Shown: piece after piece, positions 7,065 through 13,738 of the stretch | Numbering within the stretch: the first letter of the stretch is position 1 | Layout of the letters: each line of letters starts with the position of its first letter | Source of the DNA: Candidatus Profundicultor aquiphilus | GTDB lineage: Bacteria > Atribacterota > Atribacteria > Atribacterales > Caldatribacteriaceae | Length of the DNA: 14,502 bases | Assembly (NCBI GenBank): GCA_013314795.1 | Contig: JABUEZ010000016.1 | Span: 1 to 14,502 of the forward strand | Reading direction: 5' to 3' | Position numbers and translations under genes: made by a program | Notes under the pieces: model-generated | Databases searched by the model: none | Told to the model about the DNA's origin: nothing | What the model saw: the letters and a program-made list of their open reading frames with translations, nothing else

Positions 7065-8469
7065 AGTGTTCCTCAAGGCAGGATTTTCTCAGGTTCTCGT
7101 CTTTTCCCACCGGGTACTCTCCATCAAAACAGGCAAAACAGTATGAAGACGCAGGAGGCTGAATACTGCGTTTAAGACCTTCAAGCGAAAGATATCGCAA
7201 GCTATCAAGCCCCAGGTATTTTTCAATGTCAGGAAGAGCAAGACGAGCAGCGAGAAGCTCTTCAGATGTGGGAAAATCAATCCCGTAATAACAGGGAAAA
7301 CGATGGGGTGGAGAACTGACCCTCAAATGCACTTCTCTGACTCCCGCTTCTTTGAGGGTGGCAATCCGTTCTCGCGAGGTGTTACCCCGGACAATGGAAT
7401 CCTCAATCACGATAACTCGCTTCCCTCGAAGAATTGCTTTCAAGGGGTTGAGCTTCAGACGCACCGCCAGATTCCGCGACTCTTGCCCAGGCTGGATGAA
7501 AGTCCTACCCACATAAGGATTACGAACCATGGCAAATTCCAAAGGAATTCCTGAGGCTTCGGCAAAACCCAAAGCGGCGAAAGTACCCGAATCCGGAACC
7601 GGCACCACCATATCGGCAGAGAATGCTTCGTCCTCAGCCAGAATTCTTCCCATTCGCTTTCTGGCCTCGGCCACATGATTCCCAAAAACAAAAGTATCCG
7701 GACGAGCGAAATAAATGAGCTCAAACACACAGAAAGCCTTCCTCGAAGAATAAGCGTAAAAGAAAGAACGAGGACCATTTTCATCGAGGATAAGCATTTC
7801 ACCCGGAGCAATTTCCCGGATAAATTCCCCTCCCACCACATCAATGGCACAACTTTCGGAACTCACCAGATAGCCATCGTCCAGCCTGCCAAGGCAGAGA
7901 GGGCGGAACCCCCATGGATCCCTCACCGCAATGAGTTTTTCCCGGGAAAGGATGCCCAGCGAATAGGCCCCCCGCATCTCCCACAGGGCCTCCTTAATCG
8001 AGTCTTCTAGACTATCAAAGGCACTTCCCGCCAGCAGGTGGAGAATGAGTTCCGTATCCGTCGAGGATTGCACCACCGCACCTCGCCGACTCAATTTCTT
8101 CCAGAGCGATGGCGTATTGACCAGATTGCCGTTATGAGCCACGGCAATACTTCCCAACCTTGATTCTCCCAGAAAAGGCTGGATATTTCGCTCTACAGAA
8201 TCACCGGTGGTCGAATATCGGACGTGGCCCAGGGCAATATGCCCTTTGAGTTTCGCCAGATGGTCCACACCAAAAACTTCATGTACCAAACCCATTCCTT
8301 TGTGTTCCTGCAAGCGTTTCCCATCCGAAACGACCAATCCGGCGCTTTCCTGACCACGATGCTGCAAAGAAAAAAGCCCAAGATAGGCAATCGTAGCAGC
8401 ATCCTTCAGGCCGTAGACTCCAAAAATACCGCATTTCTCCCAAACTTTGTTCTCCATGGTTGATCGCAT
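7045..8469 (-). CDS. purF: Amidophosphoribosyltransferase PurF
   Basis: PurF catalyses the first committed purine step: PRPP plus glutamine gives 5-phosphoribosylamine. The protein is 474 aa, close to the 476 of Bacillus subtilis. Cys13 in EKCGIFGVYG is the N-terminal nucleophile, so a 12-residue propeptide is expected to be removed. The glutaminase domain includes HRGQESAG and AHNGNLVN. The PRPP loop is VIVIEDSIVRGNTSR at 352-366. Cys247, Cys393, Cys444 and Cys447 match the [4Fe-4S] ligands of the B. subtilis enzyme, so this is the oxygen-sensitive cluster type. The ATG at 8469 is fused to the purL stop as TGATG; another ATG at 8457 would shorten the propeptide to 8 residues. The open frame runs further upstream to 8739, but that part lies inside purL. 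Confidence 0.97.
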   Translation of the reverse strand: MRSTMENKVWEKCGIFGVYGLKDAATIAYLGLFSLQHRGQESAGLVVSDGKRLQEHKGMGLVHEVFGVDHLAKLKGHIALGHVRYSTTGDSVERNIQPFLGESRLGSIAVAHNGNLVNTPSLWKKLSRRGAVVQSSTDTELILHLLAGSAFDSLEDSIKEALWEMRGAYSLGILSREKLIAVRDPWGFRPLCLGRLDDGYLVSSESCAIDVVGGEFIREIAPGEMLILDENGPRSFFYAYSSRKAFCVFELIYFARPDTFVFGNHVAEARKRMGRILAEDEAFSADMVVPVPDSGTFAALGFAEASGIPLEFAMVRNPYVGRTFIQPGQESRNLAVRLKLNPLKAILRGKRVIVIEDSIVRGNTSRERIATLKEAGVREVHLRVSSPPHRFPCYYGIDFPTSEELLAARLALPDIEKYLGLDSLRYLSLEGLKRSIQPPASSYCFACFDGEYPVGKDENLRKSCLEEHFEVYRH

Positions 8470-10664
8470 CAACTCAACACACTCTCCCAACGCTCTTTCA
8501 AATCCAGCACCGGGAGAGCAACGAGCACCTCCCGACCATTCCGTATCAGAAAATCTCTGCCACCAACTCTTCCCAAAACGGCAAATGGAACACCCTTTTC
8601 CTGAGCCATCACTGCAACTTTCGAGTAATTTTCTTCCCTCAGGCTGAGCAAAACTCTTCCCCGACCTTCTCCAAAAAGTACGGCGTCCATCCTCAGACTG
8701 TTCCACGGCTCCACATTCACCATAACTCCCAGGGGGCATTCTCCGGCAAGACAGGCCTCAAGAAGAGTAAAAAGAAGGCCTCCCTCACTCACATCGGACG
8801 CAGACACGACGAAACCCCCACTAATCAGTTCAATTAAAAGCTCCTGCAGCGCTTTTTCCTCGTTGAGGGAAAAAGAAGGTAACGGCCCAGCTTCAAGGTT
8901 ATGAATCACTCGCAGATATTCACTTCCCCCCAGTTCTTCCCTTACCTTACCCAAAAGAACGACTATGTGACCCTCTTCTTTAAAAACCCCATCCACGGCT
9001 TGCTCAACATCTTCAATAATACCCACCATGCCGATGGTGGGGACAGGGTAAATGGTTCCACGGGGATTTTCATTGTAGAAAGAAACATTTCCACTCACGA
9101 TGGGAAGGCCAAAAAATCGACTGGCATCGGCAATCCCCTTTACCGCTTCCACAAACTGCCAGTATCGGTCAGGCTTTTCTGGATTCCCAAAGTTGAGGCA
9201 ATCGGTGATTCCAGCGGGACGAGCACCACAGGCACTGAGATTTAATGCCGCTTCTGCAACCGCCATCTGCGCCCCTCGATAGGGATCAAGGTAACAGTAA
9301 ACTGGATTGCAATCAGTCGTTACCGCAATACCCCATTTCTTCCCTTTCACCCGCAGGACTGACGCACCTTTTCCAGGCAAAACCACCGTGTTTGTCTGCA
9401 CCATGTGATCATACTGTTCGTAGACCCATCGCCGAGAACACAAATTGGGAGAAGAGAGCATGGTTAAGACAACATTTTCATAATCTGTAGGAAGAGGGAG
9501 GCTCTGCAAAGATAGAGAATTCACTTCGTCAAGATAAGTCGGTCTTTTCCGAGGCGGAGTATAAACGGGTGGAGCAGTCAATTCGTTCGCAGGAATATCG
9601 GCCACTACTTCTCCCCGATGAATAATGGTTACCCTTCCACTTCCGGTGACCTTACCCACGATTTCAGCCTCAAGGCCCCACTTCTTGAAAATTTTCCTAA
9701 TCTCCTCTTCGCGACCTCTCGCCACACAAAGCAACATTCGTTCCTGCGACTCCGACATCATAATTTCCCATGCTTCCATTCCTTCTTCGCGCAGTGGTAC
9801 CCGATCAAGATCAAGTTCAACTCCGCTTTTTCCCGCAGCCGCCATTTCGCTTGCCGAACAAGTTAGACCGGCGGCACCCATGTCCTTGACACCAACCACA
9901 AAACCAGTAGCGAGCGCCTCCAGGGTTGCTTCAATCAGACACTTTTCGGTGAAGGGGTCTCCAATCTGGACACTGGGTCTTTTCTCTTCCCCATCGGCGA
10001 ATTCCTGTGACGCTAAGATACTGCACCCACCAATACCATCCCGACCGGTTTTATTTCCCACGTAAAGGACGATGTTTCCCTCTCCTCGAGCCACCGCCTG
10101 TGCCAGTTTACCTTTCTCTGCAACTCCCACACACATCACATTCACCAGGCAGTTACCCCGAAAAGCAGGGTGAAAATACAGTTCTCCACCCACGGTAGGA
10201 ACTCCTACGCAGTTTCCATAAAATGCAATTCCTTCCACCACTCCCCGGAACACATAACGAGAATTCCGATCCTCCAAAGGGCCAAAACGAAGCGAATCAA
10301 AACAGGCAATAGGCCGAGCACCACTCCCCAGGATATCCCGAATGACGCCTCCAATCCCGGTTGCTGCTCCCTGTTTTGGCTCAATCTGAGAAGGATGGTT
10401 GTGGCTTTCCATCTTGAAAATGATAGCCAGGTCATCGTAGATGATACCTCCAGCATCCTCACCAAATAAGGCAGGAAAATGACCCTGACGGGGGAAAAGC
10501 TCAAACCATCTCCGGGAGTGGGGATATCCACAGTGTTCTGACCATTCCACAGAGAACATCGCTATCTCAGTCGGTGTGGGCACACGTCCTAAAATTTCCA
10601 CCACTTTTTGATACTCTTCTTTCCTTAAGCCCAGTTCTTCGCTGATTCTTTCAATTTCTTCCAC
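8469..10664 (-). CDS. purL: Phosphoribosylformylglycinamidine synthase, large subunit PurL
   Basis: This is the ATP-dependent synthetase subunit of the three-part FGAM synthase (PurL, PurQ, PurS), which turns FGAR into FGAM with ammonia from PurQ. At 731 aa it is the small type of PurL, not the 1300-aa fused form of gamma-proteobacteria. WSEHC is at residues 41-45, with His44 as the conserved catalytic His. ESHNHPSQIEP is at 86-96 and GAATGIGG at 99-106. Later come GRDGIGG, SESQERM and EQYDHMVQTNTVV. The WSEHCGYPHS variant, instead of the common WSEHCSYKSS, resembles the Thermotoga enzyme. The start is GTG at 10664, with AAGGAG 8 bases ahead; it overlaps the end of purQ by 14 bases. Confidence 0.97.
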   Translation of the reverse strand: MEEIERISEELGLRKEEYQKVVEILGRVPTPTEIAMFSVEWSEHCGYPHSRRWFELFPRQGHFPALFGEDAGGIIYDDLAIIFKMESHNHPSQIEPKQGAATGIGGVIRDILGSGARPIACFDSLRFGPLEDRNSRYVFRGVVEGIAFYGNCVGVPTVGGELYFHPAFRGNCLVNVMCVGVAEKGKLAQAVARGEGNIVLYVGNKTGRDGIGGCSILASQEFADGEEKRPSVQIGDPFTEKCLIEATLEALATGFVVGVKDMGAAGLTCSASEMAAAGKSGVELDLDRVPLREEGMEAWEIMMSESQERMLLCVARGREEEIRKIFKKWGLEAEIVGKVTGSGRVTIIHRGEVVADIPANELTAPPVYTPPRKRPTYLDEVNSLSLQSLPLPTDYENVVLTMLSSPNLCSRRWVYEQYDHMVQTNTVVLPGKGASVLRVKGKKWGIAVTTDCNPVYCYLDPYRGAQMAVAEAALNLSACGARPAGITDCLNFGNPEKPDRYWQFVEAVKGIADASRFFGLPIVSGNVSFYNENPRGTIYPVPTIGMVGIIEDVEQAVDGVFKEEGHIVVLLGKVREELGGSEYLRVIHNLEAGPLPSFSLNEEKALQELLIELISGGFVVSASDVSEGGLLFTLLEACLAGECPLGVMVNVEPWNSLRMDAVLFGEGRGRVLLSLREENYSKVAVMAQEKGVPFAVLGRVGGRDFLIRNGREVLVALPVLDLKERWESVLS

Positions 10665-11361
10665 CTTGATTCTCCTTTAACCAGGTGATGAGAGAAAGAA
10701 AAAGTTTTTTCCCGTCTTGAGAACCCAGAATAGCCTCTGAAGCTCTTTCCGGGTGGGGCATCATTCCCAAAACCCGGAAGTCTGACGAAGCAATCCCAGC
10801 AACGTTTTCCAGAGACCCATTGGGGTTAAAGCGTTCGTCTTCCTCACCATGAGGACCACAATAACGAAAAACAATCTGCCGGTTCTTTTTCAATTCCTCG
10901 AGTTCAGCAAAAGGCATGAAGAAGTTTCCCTGATGATGTGCAATGGGAATTCGAATGACTTCTCCGGGAGAAAAAAGCCGCGTAAAAGGCGTGTCGGTAT
11001 TTTCCACTTTTAGATAGGTATACCGACACACAAAATGCCCATCTCGATTGGGTAAGAGCGCCCCCGGAAGGAGCCCACTTTCAAGGAGAATCTGGAAACC
11101 GTTGCATATACCAAGCACAAATCCACCTTCCTGGACAAATTTCCGAATCGATGCCATAATGGGAGAAAAGCGAGCAATAGCTCCGGTACGGAGATAGTCA
11201 CCATAACTGAAACCGCCAGGTAAGACCACACAATCACATCCCCGTAAATCTCGATCCTCGTGCCAGAGCCAGACTGTGTCGATTTGCATCACTCTTGAAA
11301 GCACATAGTAACAATCGTAATCACAGTTCGAACCCGGAAATACCACCACACCGAATCTCAT
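10651..11361 (-). CDS. purQ: Phosphoribosylformylglycinamidine synthase, glutaminase subunit PurQ
   Basis: PurQ (236 aa) is the class I glutamine amidotransferase that frees ammonia and channels it to PurL. The triad is visible: nucleophile Cys86 in GICNGFQILLESG, then His203 and Glu205 in MPHPERA. The N-terminus FGVVVFPGSNCDYD and the oxyanion stretch VLPGGFSYGDYLRTGAIA are strongly conserved in PurQ and separate it from other glutaminases. The length is slightly above the usual 220-230 aa. The ATG overlaps the purS stop as ATGA and the 3' end overlaps purL by 14 bases, which favours matched amounts of the three subunits. Confidence 0.97.
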   Translation of the reverse strand: MRFGVVVFPGSNCDYDCYYVLSRVMQIDTVWLWHEDRDLRGCDCVVLPGGFSYGDYLRTGAIARFSPIMASIRKFVQEGGFVLGICNGFQILLESGLLPGALLPNRDGHFVCRYTYLKVENTDTPFTRLFSPGEVIRIPIAHHQGNFFMPFAELEELKKNRQIVFRYCGPHGEEDERFNPNGSLENVAGIASSDFRVLGMMPHPERASEAILGSQDGKKLFLSLITWLKENQGGRN

Positions 11362-11612
11362 TTGCCAACCTCAACTTCGAAAGAATATCGCTCAATCACC
11401 GGGTTGGCCAGAAGCTGGTCACACATTTCCTGGATACGCTTTCGGGCCAGCTCCAGGCTCTCCACCTCCACCATCACCTCAAAGAACTTTCCCGTTTTCA
11501 CTCCCACAACTTCCCCATAACCAAGGGTATGGAGCGCATTACAAATCGTCACGCCCTGAGGATCGAACACTCCTTCCTTTAAAACGACGATAATTTTACC
11601 ACAATACTTCAT
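11358..11612 (-). CDS. purS: Phosphoribosylformylglycinamidine synthase subunit PurS
   Basis: PurS is the small bridging subunit that lets PurQ dock on PurL in the split FGAM synthase. The 84-aa length and the sequence match the family: strand KIIVVLKEGVFDPQGVTICNALHTLGYGEV, then KTGKFFEVMVEV, then a helix and the ending NPVIERYSFEV. The ATG at 11612 is preceded by a strong GAGGAGG 8-9 bases upstream, the best ribosome site in the purine block, as expected for the lead gene of the set. The upstream 37-bp gap holds a hairpin (11629-11648). I see no purine-binding riboswitch fold there; the gap is far too short for one. Confidence 0.95.
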   Translation of the reverse strand: MKYCGKIIVVLKEGVFDPQGVTICNALHTLGYGEVVGVKTGKFFEVMVEVESLELARKRIQEMCDQLLANPVIERYSFEVEVGK

Positions 11613-11628
11613 TCATATTCCTCCTCGG

Positions 11629-11648
11629 GCCGGGTGAAACCACCCGGC
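11629..11648 (-). promoter_or_regulatory. Perfect 8-bp hairpin between oxidoreductase gene and purS
   Basis: Stem GCCGGGTG pairs perfectly with CACCCGGC around a 4-base loop. It starts one base after the stop codon of the oxidoreductase gene and ends just before the purS ribosome site. In the direction of transcription it is followed by CCGAGGAGG rather than a run of T, so it does not look like an ordinary terminator. An RNA-processing, stabilising or weak attenuation role is possible. Confidence 0.55.
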
Positions 11649-11649
11649 T

Positions 11650-12849
11650 TTAATAGCGAAGCTCCTCCTTTTTCCCGGAAAGCGATGAACGAACTATGGT
11701 ATCACAGATGACTGCACAACGGTATCCATCCTCAAACGTGGCTCCATATGGTGCAATCTCTTTATTATTCACCACTGCGTCCAGGAAATGGGAAATCGCA
11801 TGGATAAAAGTATGTTCCCAACCAATAATGTGTCCATGCGGCCACCAGTGCTCGTAGAATGGATGGTAACTTTCGGTCACCATGACCTGATGGAATCCTT
11901 GGAAAACCTTCGGTTCTTCACCCACAAGATGAACTTCAAGCTCGTTGAGTCGCTCCAGATTAAATCGAATGCTTCCTCGAGAACCGTTAATTTCTATGAC
12001 CTGATGATTCTTTCGTCCAGCACAAAATCGAGAAGCTTCGAGCGTTCCAATTGCTCCACAGGAGAATTCCACAACCGCTACGAAGGCATCATCCACGGTT
12101 ACAGGAACCTTTCTGGTGGGATCTTCAAGAGAGGGCCTCTCCTTGATAAAGGTTCGGGTCAGGGCACTCACTGTGGCAATATCACCAACCAGAAAACGCG
12201 CCAGGTCAATGATATGAGATCCTAAATCTCCCAGCGCCCCTGAACCAGCGACATCTTTATCAAGACGCCATACCATGGGAAAGTTCGGATCCATAATCCA
12301 CTCCTGCAAATATTGAGCTCGAAAATGGTAAATCTCTCCCAGTTTTCCTTCAGCGATAAAATCGCGGGCCAGACGCAACGCAGGAAGGAAACGATAATTA
12401 AAACACACCATAGACTTGGCTGAAGATTTTTGTGCCGCTTCCCACATTGCCCGAGCTTCTTCAACCGTTCCTGCCAGTGGCTTTTCACAGAAGACATGTT
12501 TTCCCATGTTGAGTGCTGCCACCGAAGGCTCACAGTGGAGAGAATTTGGACCGCTATTGTCGAAAATCTGAACTTTGGGATCGTTGAGCATTTCCTGCCA
12601 GTCCCGGTATGCTTTTTCATACCCATACCGGATTCGGGCTTCCTCGACTGCTTTCTCATTCCTCCCACAGATTGCTACGAGCCTCGGGATCGCCGCTGGA
12701 GGCCAGAAAATATAGGGATACTTCTTGTAGGCGTTGGTATGCGCCTTACCCATAAAGGCATATCCCAACATCCCAACGCCAATTTTCGGGATTTCGCCCC
12801 TTTCACCTTTTACCTCTCCCATGGTAACAAAACCAACTTTTTCACCCAT
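11650..12849 (-). CDS. Gfo/Idh/MocA family NAD(P)-dependent oxidoreductase
   Basis: This 399-aa enzyme belongs to the glucose-fructose oxidoreductase/inositol dehydrogenase family, which oxidises or reduces sugars, inositols and related alcohols with NAD(P). After a short extra N-terminal tail (about 20 residues) comes the Rossmann start KIGVGMLGYAFMGKAH at 22-37. CEKPLAGTVEEA at 121-132 holds the conserved Glu-Lys-Pro. GALGDLGSHIIDLARFLVG at 204-222 carries the usual Asp and catalytic His212. The substrate cannot be read from sequence; the C-terminal half with HWWPHGHIIGWEHTFIHAI is characteristic of a sugar-dehydrogenase-like subgroup. The ATG at 12849 has AGGAGG 9 bases ahead and overlaps the upstream gene by 8 bases. 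Its place ahead of purS probably reflects shared transcription, not a purine role. Confidence 0.9.
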   Translation of the reverse strand: MGEKVGFVTMGEVKGERGEIPKIGVGMLGYAFMGKAHTNAYKKYPYIFWPPAAIPRLVAICGRNEKAVEEARIRYGYEKAYRDWQEMLNDPKVQIFDNSGPNSLHCEPSVAALNMGKHVFCEKPLAGTVEEARAMWEAAQKSSAKSMVCFNYRFLPALRLARDFIAEGKLGEIYHFRAQYLQEWIMDPNFPMVWRLDKDVAGSGALGDLGSHIIDLARFLVGDIATVSALTRTFIKERPSLEDPTRKVPVTVDDAFVAVVEFSCGAIGTLEASRFCAGRKNHQVIEINGSRGSIRFNLERLNELEVHLVGEEPKVFQGFHQVMVTESYHPFYEHWWPHGHIIGWEHTFIHAISHFLDAVVNNKEIAPYGATFEDGYRCAVICDTIVRSSLSGKKEELRY

Positions 12850-13303
12850 CTTCCTGATCCTCCTTCCTGTAAGGATTGGTCTCCTTCAAAATACCCATAA
12901 TTTGGTCCGCCAGTTGATAAATTTCCTCTTCCGTTAATTCTGCAAGATCCACGATCACCGAAACAGTGATAAAATCAAGGTCTTTCCCCACCGCAGGTAT
13001 AGCCCGCTTTTCCAGGTTTTCTTCTTTAATTCGTTGTTGAAAGTACTCGGCAATCTTCCAGGCCTCCTGATAAAGGGCCGGCCACTTTGCGACATCTTCA
13101 TCAGCCAGAACAAAACCAACTTCGGCCTTATCACCCCGCACACGCACCAGGGCAAAATCACCAAAAGGGTAATGCTCTTCGATATAGAGCCGAAAAACTC
13201 TTCCCCTGGGTATGAAAATCCCCCCACACCTCCTACGGTATTGTAGCAAAAGAGAGCCAAAATGGGAAAAGTTCAAACCCAAAAAACACCCAAAAAGCGC
13301 CAC
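12842..13303 (-). CDS. Protein of unknown function, start uncertain
   Basis: I do not recognise this family. The C-terminal 125 residues look like a real soluble protein: RLYIEEHYPFGDFALVRVRG, then VGFVLADEDVAKWPALYQEAWKIAEYFQQRI, then ITVSVIVDLAELTEEEIYQLADQIMGIL, with alternating strands and helices and a charged tail. The frame opens with GTG at 13303, but no ribosome site precedes it and the first 28 residues are of unlike composition. A perfect AGGAGG at 13229-13234 lies 9 bases before an in-frame ATT at 13219, which could be the true start; no ATG, GTG or TTG lies at a suitable distance. The stop overlaps the oxidoreductase gene by 8 bases, so it leads the minus-strand gene train. The coding region is likely real; the N-terminus is not settled. 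Confidence 0.6.
   Translation of the reverse strand: MALFGCFLGLNFSHFGSLLLQYRRRCGGIFIPRGRVFRLYIEEHYPFGDFALVRVRGDKAEVGFVLADEDVAKWPALYQEAWKIAEYFQQRIKEENLEKRAIPAVGKDLDFITVSVIVDLAELTEEEIYQLADQIMGILKETNPYRKEDQEDG
13229..13234 (-). promoter_or_regulatory. Strong ribosome site pointing to an ATT codon
   Basis: AGGAGG is followed after 9 bases by ATT at 13219, in frame with the unknown gene ending at 12842. No standard start codon in that frame lies within 4-14 bases. The site is the strongest guide to the true start of that gene and suggests a rare ATT start. Confidence 0.5.
13240..13268 (-). promoter_or_regulatory. Possible promoter of the unknown gene-oxidoreductase-pur train
   Basis: On the minus strand TTCCCA (13268-13263) and TACAAT (13245-13240) are 17 bases apart. 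Transcription would begin near 13233, right at the AGGAGG ribosome site, giving almost no leader upstream of it. That closeness is a reason for doubt. It would also mean that the GTG at 13303 cannot be the start. Confidence 0.35.
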
Positions 13304-13323
13304 TGAAAGATATGAGAGAACAG

Positions 13324-13352
13324 TTGACAGCTTCCCAAAGAAGAATTAAAAT
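13324..13352 (+). promoter_or_regulatory. Near-consensus promoter of the tRNA pair
   Basis: A perfect TTGACA (13324-13329) is followed by a 17-base spacer and TAAAAT (13347-13352), one base from consensus. Transcription should start near 13359-13360, leaving only about three bases of 5' leader before mature tRNA-Leu. It is the strongest promoter-like sequence in the window, which fits stable RNA genes. Confidence 0.8.
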
Positions 13353-13362
13353 GGAAACACCT

Positions 13363-13448
13363 GCCGAAGTGGCGGAATGGCAGACGCACTGGAATCAGGA
13401 TCCAGTGAGCACAAGCTCGTGCGGGTTCAACTCCCGCCTTCGGCACCA
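13363..13448 (+). tRNA. tRNA-Leu, anticodon CAG
   Basis: A class II tRNA of 86 bases including an encoded CCA end. The acceptor stem GCCGAAG pairs with CTTCGGC. The anticodon stem CTGGA/TCCAG closes the loop ATCAGGA, so the anticodon is CAG, reading CUG leucine codons. The long variable arm has a GAGC/GCTC stem, and the T arm is GCGGG-TTCAACT-CCCGC. The discriminator base is A, as usual for leucine tRNAs. It sits directly after a strong promoter and 3 bases before the tRNA-Val gene, so both come from one transcript. Confidence 0.97.
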
Positions 13449-13451
13449 TGG

Positions 13452-13526
13452 GCGCGGTTAACTCAGCGGAAGAGTGCCATCCTCACACGGTGGAAGTCGC
13501 TGGTTCGAATCCAGCACCGCGCACCA
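13452..13526 (+). tRNA. tRNA-Val, anticodon CAC
   Basis: A 75-base tRNA with encoded CCA. The acceptor stem GCGCGGT pairs with ACCGCGC. The D stem is ACTC/GAGT, the anticodon stem is CCATC/GGTGG (one G-T pair), and the loop CTCACAC gives anticodon CAC, reading GUG valine codons. The T arm is GCTGG-TTCGAAT-CCAGC. It follows the tRNA-Leu after three bases and must be cut from a common precursor. Confidence 0.97.
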
Positions 13527-13533
13527 TTTTTTT
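13527..13533 (+). terminator. T-run after the tRNA pair
   Basis: Seven T residues follow the tRNA-Val CCA end directly. No separate hairpin precedes them; the tRNA fold itself could serve as the stem. The minus-strand gene ends inside this run (stop at 13532-13534). Confidence 0.4.
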
Positions 13534-13738
13534 ATTCCTGTTGCTTCCTTTTTTCCATCCGTTCGATTTCGGTATCAATAAAGGATCGCATCGCTTTCAA
13601 GACTTCCAGCTTAGCCTGAGAAAGGTGTTTACGGGCCTCTTCATTCAGAAAAGGACCAAACACTCTTTCCATGGGGCCAAAGAAAAACTCTTCGAAGACC
13701 TCTCGCATCTTTTCCTTTTCTTTTTCCATCTTTCTCAC
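13532..13738 (-). CDS. Small charged protein of unknown function
   Basis: This is a 68-aa product (65 if translation begins at the ATG at 13729). It is rich in Lys, Glu, Arg and Met and should be mostly helical, with an aromatic patch VFEEFFFGPMERVFGPF near residues 14-30 and an amphipathic helix ARKHLSQAKLEVLKAMRSFIDTEIERMEKRK after it. I do not recognise the family; a small coiled-coil or oligomerising protein is plausible. The GTG at 13738 overlaps the stop of the flavodoxin-like gene as GTGA, while the ATG at 13729 has GGGGTGA about 5 bases upstream and may be the real start. The tight junction with the upstream gene and the reading frame ending exactly at the tRNA boundary support it as a gene. 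Confidence 0.6.
   Translation of the reverse strand: MRKMEKEKEKMREVFEEFFFGPMERVFGPFLNEEARKHLSQAKLEVLKAMRSFIDTEIERMEKRKQQE

Noticed and set aside
8470..8739. N-terminal extension of purF
   Set aside because: The extra 90 residues lie wholly inside purL in another frame and would bury the catalytic Cys that must become N-terminal.
9625..10065. 146-aa plus-strand open frame inside purL
   Set aside because: Antisense shadow of a well-supported gene, with low-complexity Ser/Arg/Pro content and no ribosome site that stands out.
11629..11651. Rho-independent terminator on the plus strand (stem followed by TTTAAT)
   Set aside because: The T-run is only three bases, and no plus-strand gene lies upstream that would need it.
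12955..13260. 101-aa minus-strand open frame overlapping the unknown gene
   Set aside because: It is a different frame over the same DNA. The longer frame has better protein-like composition and ends in a coupled overlap with the oxidoreductase gene.
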